Source of the DNA: Lepus europaeus
Lineage: Eukaryota > Chordata > Mammalia > Lagomorpha > Leporidae
Reading direction: 5' to 3'
Assembly (NCBI RefSeq): GCF_033115175.1
Contig: NC_084844.1
Location: forward strand, 76,698,531 to 76,762,530
Length of the DNA: 64,000 bases
The notes beneath the pieces were generated by a model. The model did no database searches. It saw nothing but the letters and a program-made list of their open reading frames with translations, and was not told where the DNA came from. A program made the translations under genes and the position numbers. Position 1 is the first letter of the stretch. Every line of letters begins with the position of its first letter. Shown piece after piece: positions 1 through 9,294 of the stretch.

Positions 1-75
1 CAGTTCATGTTCTGCCCAAAGCTTCAGATCTATCATGACTGGAGAAGAAAGGGAATTTTAGGAGTAAAAAGTCTT

Positions 76-392
76 GGGGCTAGTGTTGTAGACAGCGGGT
101 TGAGCCACCACCTGAAACACTGGTATCCCATATGGGAGTGCCAGTTGGAGTCCAGGCCGCTGTACTGCTGAGCCAGTTTCCAGCTTGTGCACATGGGAAG
201 GCAGTAGAAGATGGCCCAAGTATTTAGGCCCCTGGAACTGACATAGGAGACCCAGATGGAGTTCCAGGTTCCTGGCTTCCTTTGGCCTGGCCATTTGGAG
301 AGTGAATCGTGGATGGAAGAGCTCTTTCTCTCTGTTACTCTGCCTTTCAAACAAATAAAACAGAATCTTAAAGAAAAAATAAGAATCCTTTG
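76..392 (+). mobile_element. C-SINE, full but diverged
   Basis: Sense copy. The head reads 'ggggctagtgttgta', the core 'tatcccatatgggag' lies near 123, the middle block 'gcagtagaagatggcccaag' at 201-220 and a CT-rich run with 'acaaataaaa' at about 325-360. It directly precedes the truncated L1 at 424. Divergence from the cleaner copies in this window suggests moderate age. Confidence 0.85.
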
Positions 393-423
393 GCACACTG
401 ATGTTGGAAGAAAGGGATCTTTC

Positions 424-1065
424 TTGAAGTTGGCGAACCCTAAAGGCTTCCATAGCCTTGGCAACTCATGACTAGAGCCTAGGGAGATTCCATAATCAAG
501 AGTGTCAAACTGTTAAATCAACAATAAGAGTCACTGTGTACTTATGTCTCATGTGGGATCTGTCCTTAATGTGTTGTCCAATGTGAAGTAATGCTATAAC
601 TAGTACTGAAACAGTATTTTTACATTTTGTGTTTCTGTGTGGGTGCAAACTGATGAAATCTTTATTTTGTATATACTGAATCGATCTTCTGTATATAAAG
701 ATAATTGAAAATGAAAAAAAAACTTGGTTTTAAATTGGAAATTTTTAAAAAAAATCATGTAGGATCTCTGTCCTTAATGTATAGTACATTGTGATTTAAT
801 GCTATAACTTGTACACCTACAGTATTTTTCACTTTGTGTTGCTATGTGGGGGCAAACTGTTGAAATCTTTATTTAATATATACTAAACTGATCTTCTGTA
901 TATAAAGAGAATTGAAAATGAATCTTGATGTGAATGGAAGGGGAGAGGGAGCAGGAGAGGGGAGGGTTGTGGGTGGGAGGGAAGTTATGGGGTGGGGGGA
1001 AGCCATCGTAATCCATAAGCTGTACTTTGGGAATTTATATTCATTAAATAAAAGTTTAAAAAAAA
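424..1065 (+). mobile_element. 5'-truncated young L1, 3' UTR only
   Basis: Ends in 'attaaataaaagtttaaaaaaaa' style poly(A) near 1065 and matches, in opposite orientation, the 3' UTRs of the L1s at 35520 and 49458. It is flanked by an imperfect 14-bp target duplication, gaaagggatctttc at 410-423 and gaaatggatctttc at 1066-1079. The G-rich polypurine stretch 936-1002 is typical of L1 3' UTRs and could form a G-quadruplex. The 'tgtccttaatg...tgtatataaag' module occurs twice in tandem, at about 560-715 and 772-910. Only about 640 bp were inserted, with no coding sequence. Confidence 0.9.
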
Positions 1066-1080
1066 GAAATGGATCTTTCA

Positions 1081-1607
1081 ATTAAAACTAATTGTAACTG
1101 ACCCAGAATCTCCTCTCAGGACAGAGGCAGGCATGGAGCAGGGCTCAGGCTGGAGAGGCTGGTCAGTCCCTGCTCAGATGCAGGTGTTGGGCCACCTCCC
1201 TCTGACTGAGACAATTAGGACACCTCCCTCTGACCTAGGCCAGGGAGGGGGGAATGTGGAGTAGCTTCCTATCCTGGTCTCCTTACACGAGTGACCTGTG
1301 ATTTTCCATTGTCAGTTTCCACAATTTCAGAAACATCTATGCATAAAAGGAGACTTAACTTTCACCCACAGTTAAAAAAAAAAAAGATGTACAGTGGTGA
1401 CAATAATGTTAAAGCTTCTCTTGCTTTATTCCTCTTATTAGAGGAATTGATGTGCTAGGCTTCAAGTAATTAGGGCCCATGAAATTTTTTGAGAAACTGG
1501 CAGGCATGGAGTCTCAGCTCTCATCTCCAGGGGGCCCTGCCTTCCTCAAATGTTTTCAGCAGCAGGGACTGAGCACTGGGCAGAGATTCCCCACTGAGTT
1601 CTGGTGC
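1081..1607. other. No gene recognised; small duplication
   Basis: Sequence of unknown function. It holds a 14-bp direct duplication, 'cacctccctctgac' at 1193-1206 and 1221-1234, and an A-rich run near 1374-1385. It carries the left target duplication of the LTR (gtgc, 1604-1607). Confidence 0.5.
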
Positions 1608-2292
1608 TGTTACCGGAGAAATTGCAAGGTTCTTCACGCAAGAAAGAATTCAGGCGTGAGACAGAGAGTAGTGGGAGGTAAAACAGCAAGGTTTATTAGG
1701 AAGGAACATCTGTAAGGACGGATGGGCACCTCTCCAGACAGAGCCTGAGAGAGAGAGAGTGCCCAGTCGCTCAGACTGGGGGAGAGGGGGGGGCTGCATG
1801 GGTGAGTGGAGAGTACACCTGGCCAGGCCAGGCCAGGCCAGGCGGGAGGCTCAGCAAAGATGCAGAGAGCTGAGCGCGCAGTCCAGTTGAGGCTGGGGGT
1901 TTTAAGGAGATGGGTCTTGCTTCCCCACCTCTGCTCCTCTTGGAACAAAGGGCTTTTTGGATGTAAATAGAAAAACTTCTCTTGAAGGTCTGAAACAAAG
2001 GACTTTATGGATGCAAATGTTATCAGACCTGAGGAAGGGAGCAGGGTGTTTGAGATGCAGATACTGGGCTGTACCTGGGAGATTGTGGAAGATTTATCAG
2101 GCAGGAAGCAGGAGGGGTGAGGGCCGCCACCTGGCAGGTTATCAGGTAGAAGGGGGCAGGGCAGGCAGGATGCAAAATCTGGGCTTCCCCTGAAACATTG
2201 TTAGGATGACTTTGAGATGCAGATGCATATAGATGTCTTCTCTTTAGGCCTGTCACACACACATAAGCTCATAACTGACTTCCTACCTAACA
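1608..2292 (-). mobile_element. Solo LTR of an endogenous retrovirus
   Basis: A 685-bp block with retroviral termini: on the plus strand it begins TGTTACCGG and ends CCTAACA, so on the minus strand it runs TGTTAGG to GGTAACA (TG...CA with TGTTA/TAACA inverted ends). A 4-bp target duplication GTGC abuts both ends (1604-1607 and 2293-2296). A 4-bp duplication is typical of class I (gamma-like) ERVs. On the minus strand an AATAAA signal lies at about 1690-1696, followed by about 80 bp to the end, which gives the expected R-U5 layout. A CTTAAAA TATA-like site lies near 1900. A (GGCCA)4 run is at 1821-1843. No internal genes flank it, so it is a solo LTR left by LTR-LTR recombination. Confidence 0.82.
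1821..1843. repeat. (GGCCA)n short tandem repeat
   Basis: Four complete GGCCA units plus GGC, inside the solo LTR. The copy number may be polymorphic. Confidence 0.9.
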
Positions 2293-2833
2293 GTGCCAGG
2301 TCTCAGCCTCCCCCCCCCCAGAGCTCCCTGTCATGGTGAGGGGCATGGAGCCCAAGAACACCTTACAGGGAGACCAGACTGGGGCCTCTGTGCTGGAATG
2401 ACAGTGAGACAGCCTTCGCTTACGGCAAAGGAAAGGGAAGGAAAGCTCATCCAGTCTTCAGCGGATGTGGATTGCGTGATTTTATCGATGATTTTGAGTC
2501 AGTAAAGTAAGCTTTGTGTGTGAGAGCACACAGACCACCACACCCATGGAGTGTGAGATCCCCTAACTCAATGCCAGTCACAGGGTGTCCATGTGTTAAA
2601 GGCACAATGAGCACAGGTAACCTGTGGACACCTAAATCCCAAGCAGAAAGTGTCTTGCATGCTGCACCAGGGAGTATTTGGTTCTCATCTGTCTTTGATC
2701 TGTAAATGCACTGGTGTCCTGAGACCTGCTCCACACTGCCTATGCTGTCCCCAGCTGCCTTGCCCACAGGAGTCATCCCCGTATTCAGTGATGTCCGCTG
2801 TCTGCTGCGGTCATCACTCAGCCTCCCCACCAC

Positions 2834-2850
2834 CACACACACACACACAC
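2834..2850. repeat. (CA)n microsatellite
   Basis: Uninterrupted CA dinucleotides preceded by 'ccaccac'. Confidence 0.9.
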
Positions 2851-3350
2851 AACACAGGGAAGGACACAGTCTCCTCTAATGACATGATCTTGTTCAAGTG
2901 TGGCTGCTGGCCTAGACCACACCCAAAGCAGGACAGTGAGCCATGCTGTCCTCTGACTGAGACACCTGCAGAGAACAGGGAGTCTGTGGAGTGGTGAGGC
3001 TGCCACAATTGGGCATGGTGCAGAGGGAAATGGACGCTCTGAATGGAGGAAATTTGAGCTCCATGGGGTGAGCTGGCCACATGGAGAGCCCTGGAACAGC
3101 AGCCCCTCTGGCTGCTTCCATAGGAACTGCTGGAGGCTATGTTTCACTCCTGAAGGAGCTCATGTAGAATGGCAGCATCACCAGCAATGTGCACCTGACA
3201 CCCTGGGCTCAACAGACTCAACAGGCTTCATTATGTTGTTCTTTGAAATTAACAAACTTCCCCAGCAACTTCCAGAGGCTTAAAAATTGAGTAAAAAGGG
3301 GTGTTTGCACCTGCCCAGTTTCCCAGTTGTCTTGATTAAGAGTGTACACT

Positions 3351-3369
3351 TGCTGCTGCTGCTGCTGCT
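3351..3369. repeat. (TGC)6 trinucleotide repeat
   Basis: Six perfect TGC units plus one T. Not in any recognised reading frame. Confidence 0.9.
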
Positions 3370-3667
3370 AAGCCAGCACCCAGACCTGATAATGGCCATC
3401 TCCATGGTCCATCTGCACATCCTGCTTGGTGCTGCATGCCCTATCAGCTTTGAAAAGCAAACAGCAACAGGTGTACTCATACAGGACCACAGAGGAGGAT
3501 GGCATCACTGATCTGGGCACCCCCTGGGCTCTGCCAGTGCAACCCTGGAAACTTCTGGTCTTTTCCAGTCTCCATGACTTCACCTGTTCCACATGTGCTA
3601 TGGTGGACATTATGTAGAGGGTACCCTTACACACCAGCTTCTCTCACCTTTTAAAAATTAGACTCTA

Positions 3668-3985
3668 GGGTTTGGCACTAGGCCTGAGGTGCCAGCATCC
3701 TGTATGGGTACAAGTTCGAGTCCCAGCTGCTCCAATTCCAACCCAGCTCCCTGCTGATGGCCTGGTAAAGCAGTAGAAGATGGCCCAAGTGCTTGGGCTC
3801 CTGCACCCACATAGGAGTCCTGGAAGAAGCTCCTGGTTCCTGGCTTTGAATCAGCTCAACCCAGCCATTGCGGTCATTTGGGGAGTAAACCTGTGGATGG
3901 AAGACCTTTATCTCTGTCACTCCCTCTCATGGTCTGCAACTCTACCTCTCAAATAAATAAATAAAATCTTTCAAAAAAAGAAAAT
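3668..3985 (+). mobile_element. C-SINE, near full length
   Basis: Core 'catcctgtatgggt' and intact B box 'agttcgagtcc' at about 3713-3724, 'gcagtagaagatggcccaag' at 3771-3790, tail 'caaataaataaataaaatc' near 3950-3968. The head is worn ('gtttggcactaggcc'). Confidence 0.9.
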
Positions 3986-4125
3986 TTACAGAATTTTCAT
4001 CCAGTTGATGAAGACACAATGAAAAAGTTAACCATATTGGGCTTTTGTTCTCTGTACTAAGATTGGCTTACACTACAACATCATTGATGTATATATGACA
4101 TAGAAATAAAAGATAAACAATGGAG

Positions 4126-4374
4126 GGCTGGCACTGTGGCATAGCAGGTAAAGCTGCATTCTGCAATGGCTGTGGTTGGGCCAGGCAAGCTTCTTGCAGG
4201 TCTGCTACTTGGGTGGCAGTGGCCCAAGGACTTGGGCCATCAGCTGCCTTCTCAGGCACATTATCAAGGAGTGGATCAGAAGTGAAGCAGCCAGGTCATG
4301 AATCAGCACTCATTAGGGATGCTCACACTTCAAGTGGCAGTGAAGCCTTTTATGCCACAGTACTGGTCCTGGTT
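4126..4374. mobile_element. Fold-back C-SINE (head in both orientations)
   Basis: The first ~40 bases (4128-4165) are a C-SINE head in sense ('ggctggcactgtggcatagc'). The rest, up to 'ccacagtactggtcctgg' near 4374, is a C-SINE in antisense that also ends in its head. No poly(A) tail or CT run is present. The two heads form an inverted repeat with a loop of about 170 bases. This may come from template switching during insertion or from rearrangement of two opposed SINEs. Confidence 0.7.
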
Positions 4375-4554
4375 TTCTTTATTTAGAATTGTTTAATTTT
4401 ATAATTATTTTATCAATCGTTTCTTTTTTCAATTTTTGATATATATTGTTCTCATTTTCAATTCATTTTTATCTAGTATGTATTCCCATTTAGTTTCATA
4501 AAATTTAACATGAGAATGATTTAGCAGTGTGCATTGTTTCTGTAACTTTTAAAT

Positions 4555-5397
4555 TTTCATGAAACTTTAAGAAATTATAAGAATAGTATCAAGTGTTCTT
4601 GGTTACCCATTACCTAGATTTACAACTTAATCCCTGAAATTGCTTGTTCTCTCTACAGGCGCATCACACACAAACACACACTATACTTGTTTTATCTCTA
4701 TTGTTTGGAAGTGAATTGCAAAGTTTTTGCCACTTTCCCCTTCAACTGTTCACTATATAATATTTTCTAAGAATGAGAGTATTCTCAATTCATAATACAG
4801 TAATTAAGAAACTATAACAGTTTGATAATAGTGTTACTTATCCCCAAACTCTATATTTGAGTTTTCCACTCATTCCAGTAATGTCCTTTACAGCAGTTTA
4901 CTCTCTTCTATGTACCACTCCTGTTCCCATTTAGCATCACACATTGAATTTAGTTACCAAGAATTGTTGTCTTTCTTTTTCTTTCATTAACTGGATAAGC
5001 CAGTTAACTTGGATTTGCCTTATGATTCTCCACACCACATTCAGGTTGTGGTTTTGTGTCAGAACTACCCCATAAGTGATAGTGTCCTTCTCAGCACATT
5101 GGATCAGGAGATACATGATGTTGACTTGCTATTTCTTTGGAGATGTTAATTTCATAATTTCTTAAGGTGATATCTATCATGTTTCTCTACTGTGGAATTG
5201 GTAGTTGTCTATTTGTAATAAATAGTGGTGAAATACTTTGAAACTGTAATTAAATTATTAGGAAAATTTCAGCCATCCATTTTAGTATTTATTGATAATT
5301 ATTGTCTGGCTCTGTTATTACTAGCATGTTTTCTAACTGGCTGTTTTTACAGTTCCCATTATTGTTAGTATTAATTGGTTGTTATTATAATTTATTT
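4555..5397 (+). mobile_element. Ancient L1M-class 3' UTR
   Basis: The order of phrases matches the 3' UTR of mammalian-wide L1M (L1MC/L1MD/L1ME-type) elements: 'cccattacctagatttac', 'ttgtttggaagtgaattgc', 'tcattccagtaatgtccttt', 'tcacacattgaatttagtta', 'ttatgattctccacaccaca', 'agtgtccttctcagcacatt', 'gatacatgatgttgacttgc' and 'gaaatactttgaaac'. Divergence is high, as expected of an insertion older than lagomorphs. The exact subfamily is not determined here. Confidence 0.75.
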
Positions 5398-5692
5398 TTT
5401 TAAAGATTGATTTACCTTATCTAAAAGTAAGTGGAGTCTTCCAACTGCTGCTTCACTCTTCAAATGGCCACAAAAGCCAGGGCTGAGTGAGGCCATAACC
5501 AGAAGCCAGGAGCTTCATCTGGGTCTGTCACATGAGTGCAGAGGCCCATGTAGATGGCCATTCCACTGCATTCCCAGGCACACCATTAGGGAGCTTGATT
5601 AGAAGTGGAGCAGCCAAGATTTCCATCTGTATTCATATGGGATGCTGCATTGAAGGCAGCAGTTTAACCTGATAACAGTGGTAGTCTTACTT
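5398..5692 (-). mobile_element. C-SINE, diverged
   Basis: Antisense: 'ttttttaaagattgattta' tail near 5396-5414, 'cttcatctgggtctgtcaca' middle, 'catatgggatgctgcattg' core near 5634 and an eroded head at 5692. It sits at the end of the ancient L1 remnant. Confidence 0.8.
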
Positions 5693-6859
5693 TAATAAAA
5701 GTGTTCCCTTCTCCTCCAACTATTTATTCACTTTTATAACAATAGAAGCTAATAGCATTTTATTTTACTCAACAAATTAAAATGTGCTACTATTTAAATA
5801 CTTGACTCCTGTATTTGACCATTGGTAGCCATTCAAGCTGGTTTCTGTAGCCTTTTGAATTCTCTCCATTAATCTAATCATTTCCGTATTTATGGCATGA
5901 TTAAATGTTCCAATGTCATTTCTAAATACTAGTCTCTTTCTTCAGTCTGGAAGAAATCATTGCACTATAAACCTGTTTCCTTGCAATGAAGAATCCAGAA
6001 AATAAGATGTAGGTGAAAGGATCACAGCATTTATTTTAGTCTAAATCATATTTAATCTTAATCCTATAATTCCTTCAATTCTAGAATATATAAGCATGTA
6101 GATTTAGGATGCAACATAAAACAGTGACGAGAGGTCACAGTTATATGAAGAGTGACACTGGAGCAAACACATGGGGTTTCCGGCACAGGAAAGAAGATAT
6201 ATGAAGCCTGGTATGGTTGCAGGCTCATGGGGATGGAGACACTGGGGCAGACAGGGTCTAAACTTACAGGGTTTGCAAATATATGAGAAAATTAAGGGGG
6301 TATGGATACAGTGCTTAGAGAAAATGCAAATCCTTAAGTGAATATGTTAGGACACTGAAATCTCAGCTACTTCTCAAGAATTAAAGAGGAAAAATGCTGA
6401 AAGAATATTTAAATAAAGGCAGGACACAGATGCAACAGACATCAATGAAATGTTTCTAGTCACAAAAGTACTACAGAAACATGTAAGGAAAACCATATTT
6501 TAAAAGTTAAGAAAATTATTAAGCCAATAACCAATTTCAGGAAATTAACACAGGGCCATTCTTTATAGAACATACAGAACTTAGCAAGACACTAAGAGGA
6601 TATTGTTAAATTCTTAGAAGTAAAAATTTTACTCCAGAGTTCAAAATCTGCTACATTTTGAAAATCAGTCTCCCAAATCACAAATATAGCATGAAACAGA
6701 AAAACTTCTACATACTTAAATAAGATGATCAAATTTTTGAAAAGCCAACCAACCAAAAGTCCCACAAGTAAAATTTTGGGCCCAAACATACAGAATATTC
6801 TAAACCTTTAAGAAAGAAAAAAAATTAAATTTCCCAAATTCTTTCCAAGTAGAAAAAAA
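5693..6859. other. AT-rich stretch, nothing assignable
   Basis: About 1.2 kb of AT-rich sequence without a recognised gene or a clear repeat match. The second half may be the upstream part of the old L1 ORF2 remnant that follows, but the similarity is too weak to claim. A short (TA)n run lies just beyond, near 6901-6911. Confidence 0.4.
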
Positions 6860-7480
6860 CAGAGAATATATTTGAATTACTTTTGGGAAGTCAGTGTTTT
6901 ATATATATATAATGCCAACAACATCAGGTTATGAAATTAATGAGCTTCTGTTTCATAAACAGGTGATATCTTGAGCAAAAAATTATATGAATTCAACCAT
7001 ATAGAACAATATTGTAGGTCAATAACAAGTGAAACACATTAAAAAGTAAAGGGCATTCAACACTGTCAAACAAACCTTGTAAATCATCCAGGTAGGTTGA
7101 AAATGTGAGACAATTACATGATCATTTAGATTAAGTGTTAAAGCATTTAACAAAATTCAGTATCCAGATTGGAAAAAAAAAATCAACTTCTGGCAAAACT
7201 TCAAAAAAGAGAGACTTCCTGTATGAGATCAAGATAGTTTAAAATGGACCTACAGCAAACTACTTAACACAAGATCAGTGAAAGCTTTTCCCCTGGGAAC
7301 AGACCTAGCCATGCCTGCCTTCTCCCCCATCTCTCTTAACAGGGAAATCCAACAACAAAAAAGAGCAAGCACCAACCCTAAATAAACCAGGAACTCTGTC
7401 AATGTACCCAGATGACACCATTACATACAACAATACAATGTCATCCCAAACTACATACAACTGACAAGTGAGGGTATCGA
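6860..7480 (+). mobile_element. Old L1 ORF2 remnant (RT region)
   Basis: Decayed sense fragment of the L1 reverse transcriptase region. Recognisable pieces in the right order: 'acatgatcatttagattaag', 'aaagcatttaacaaaattca', 'gaaagcttttcccctgggaa' and 'gtacccagatgacaccatta', the last corresponding to the FADDM catalytic motif region. No open frame survives. The 3' side is cut by the C-SINE at 7490. Confidence 0.6.
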
Positions 7481-7489
7481 GATGACTGG

Positions 7490-7790
7490 GCAAAATGTCA
7501 TGACCGGGGCATCCCATATGGGCGCCGGCTCCAGTCCCAGCTGCTCCACTCTGACCCAGCTCTCTGCTGTGGCCTGGGAAAGCAGTGGAGGATGGCCCAA
7601 CTCCTTGGGCCCCTGCTCCTGCGTGGGAGACCTGGAAGAAGCTCCTGGCTTCTGGCTTCAGATTGATGCAGCACTGACCTTTGCAGCCATCTGGAGTGTG
7701 AACCAGCGGACGGAAGACCGTTCTCTTTTTCCCTATCTCTCTCTCTCTGTAACTCTGCCTTTCAAATATAAGCCTTTTTAAAATATTATT
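7490..7790 (+). mobile_element. C-SINE, head damaged
   Basis: Core 'catcccatatgggcgccgg' at 7509-7527 is intact and CpG-rich, so the copy is fairly young. 'gggaaagcagtggaggatgg' and 'gtgaaccagcggacggaaga' follow. The head (A box) is not recognisable, so it was lost or replaced. Confidence 0.88.
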
Positions 7791-8003
7791 AACAGCAAGA
7801 AACACATAGGAAATATTAAAAAGACAAAAGACAGACTAGAAAACACGTTATCTACAAGAGAAATGGACCAAGAGGATTAACCACGCAATATCTTTAAACA
7901 CTGTTCAAAGGAACATCACAGAAACTTCCCAAAGGAGAAATCGTTCGGGATATGAAGAAACACAAGATCAGAAGTCTATGATCCGCGGTTAGCAGTGACT
8001 CAC
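7791..8003. other. Promoter upstream sequence
   Basis: About 210 bp between the C-SINE and the CpG-rich promoter. No feature seen apart from the CpG rise near 7982 ('atccgcgg'). Confidence 0.4.
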
Positions 8004-8106
8004 CTTGAGCAGCTTCTGCAGCTCAGGAACTCTGCAAGTCCTGAGAGCCCTGAGGCCACAGTGACCCCACCTGGAAATCAGGCACCCAAACCCGTCCAGC
8101 ACTCCG
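8004..8106 (-). other. Candidate first exon of divergent transcript
   Basis: On the minus strand a consensus splice donor, CTCAAG|GTGAGTC, has its GT at plus positions 8002-8003, so the exon would end at 8004. The sequence upstream (8004 to about 8200) is CpG-rich and shares the promoter with the plus-strand exon ending at 8368. One frame reads ...VPELQKLLK up to the donor, but no ATG starts that frame here, so it may be 5' UTR or non-coding RNA. The exon 5' end is a guess. Confidence 0.4.
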
Positions 8107-8260
8107 GTTGCTTGGCAACAACCTCCCCACGCCCACTGAGCCAGCGAGCGTGCTGATTGGCTATGGTCTTTGTGACGCCCCTCATGCCCGTTGGCTTTGC
8201 AGCTGTCCAATCAGGGGCCCCCCGGTGAGGGCGGTGGAGCACTTCATCATCTCGCGAGAT
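8100..8260. promoter_or_regulatory. Bidirectional CpG-island promoter
   Basis: Dense cluster of promoter motifs. GTTGC-TTG-GCAAC at 8107-8119 is a perfect dyad resembling an RFX X-box. CCAAT boxes lie at 8156-8160 (ATTGG) and 8207-8211 (CCAAT). A TGACG half-site for CREB/ATF factors is near 8172-8176. The 12-bp palindrome ATCTCGCGAGAT at 8249-8260 contains TCTCGCGAGA, the known BANP/ZBTB33-associated housekeeping promoter element. There is no TATA box. Splice donors point outward on both sides (minus at 8002-8003, plus at 8369-8370), which supports divergent transcription. The motifs are seen directly; their use is inferred. Confidence 0.75.
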
Positions 8261-8261
8261 C

Positions 8262-8368
8262 CCTGTGTCCTAGTGGTGTCCAGAGTACAGCGGGAAGAGT
8301 GTCCCCGCGGTGGCTCGGCCTTCTCTGCTCTGAGAAGAGGAAGCCGGAGGCTTCGTGAGCGGGAAGTG
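8262..8368 (+). other. Candidate non-coding first exon
   Basis: Just downstream of TCTCGCGAGA. It ends in a strong splice donor, GGGAAGTG|GTGAGTG, with GT at 8369-8370. The position of the TSS about 10-20 bp after the palindrome is inferred. The sequence layout (short GC-rich exon ending 'cgtgagcgggaagtg') is like 5'-UTR exons of KRAB-ZNF and other housekeeping genes. A possible next exon is noted at 9604-9683. No downstream coding exon was recognised on the plus strand in this window, so the gene identity is unknown. Confidence 0.5.
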
Positions 8369-8961
8369 GTGAGTGTGTGGGGCCAGGTTTCCCAGAAGGG
8401 GCGGTGGGCGGATGGATCCTGTCAGAACCAGCTACAGAGGGACCTGGACTTCCCCCCAGTGAGCTCTTCCATCCGCGGACCCCACCGCTGAGGGCTGGGC
8501 CGGGTCCGGACAGGGGCGACAGGCCCCGTCCCTGCACCAGCGACCTCGGCTCCCTCCAGAGCCTCCTCTCCGTCTGTGTGCGCGCAGTCCGCCTCTCCCC
8601 AGGTCGTGTGGAGAGGACGGAGGGAGATCGGGGAGCGTGGACTGCGCTGTGGCCTTTTGTTGAAGTGAGGCCGGCTCCGGCCTTCAGGCCCTGTTTGCCT
8701 GTCTTACCAGTTAACTAAATGTGGGCTGGAACACGTGCAATGTACTGCACACTGCTTTCCATTAGGTACTCCAGTTAAAGTAAATTCTCATTCTTCTTAG
8801 AAATTATGTAACATTTCACTAAAATATCACCTACATATTCAAGGCCAAACATTTGAGTAAATAAATTGTCAGAATGCAAATCCAGGAAAAAAAAAAAAGA
8901 AAAAAATGAAAAGAAACACGATCATTATTCCAGTCAAATCTTTCTGATTTAGAAAATATTT

Positions 8962-9294
8962 GGGGGCTGGTGCTGTGGTGCAGCAGGTCAAAGCCCTGGC
9001 CTGAAGCGCTGGCATCCCATATGGGTGCCGGTTCTAGTCCTGGCTTCTCCTCTTCCAATCCAGCTCTCTGCTATGGCCTGAGATAGCAGTAGAAGATGAT
9101 CCAAGTCCTTGGGCCCCTGCACCTATGTGGGAGACCTGGAGGAAGCTCTTTGCTCCTGGCTTCGGATCAGCGCAGCTCTGGCTGTTGCAGTCATCTGGGG
9201 GAGTGAACCAGTGGATGGAAGACCTCGCTCTCTGTCTGTACCTTCTCTGTAACTCTGTCTTTCAAATAAATAAAATAAACCTTAAAAAAAAGAT
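8962..9294 (+). mobile_element. C-SINE, full length
   Basis: Complete: head 'gggggctggtgctgtggtgc' from 8962, core 'catcccatatgggtgccgg' near 9013, middle and tail 'caaataaataaaataaacc', ending 'ttaaaaaaaag' at about 9292. It lies in the presumed first intron of the 8.3-kb transcript. Confidence 0.93.

Larger units (their letters stand above)
2293..3667. other. No gene recognised; microsatellites
   Basis: About 1.4 kb of mixed-composition sequence with no recognisable family. It contains a run of about 10 C at 2310-2319, a (CA)n tract at about 2834-2850 and (TGC)6 at 3351-3369. Open frames here reach at most 133 codons, overlap in several frames and show no recognisable domain. It could be decayed exonic or pseudogene sequence. 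Confidence 0.4.
7985..8720. promoter_or_regulatory. CpG island
   Basis: Sharp rise in GC and CpG compared with the AT-rich flanks, from 'atccgcgg' to about 8700. It includes the bidirectional promoter and the first part of the plus-strand intron. The long open frames across it (127, 113 and 96 codons) overlap in several frames and come from the GC-rich composition. Confidence 0.75.

Noticed and set aside
1608-2292. Proviral internal region next to the LTR
   Set aside because: The GTGC target duplication abuts both LTR ends, so no internal retroviral sequence is attached.
6120-6530. Possible tRNA or small RNA gene
   Set aside because: No cloverleaf, A/B box pair or terminator recognised; the only tRNA-like boxes in the window are those of C-SINE heads.
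7305-7805. 166-codon minus-strand open frame
   Set aside because: Most of it is antisense C-SINE translation; SINE consensus has long open frames on both strands, which also explains many similar frames (e.g. 14556-14825, 40634-41050, 46699-47052).
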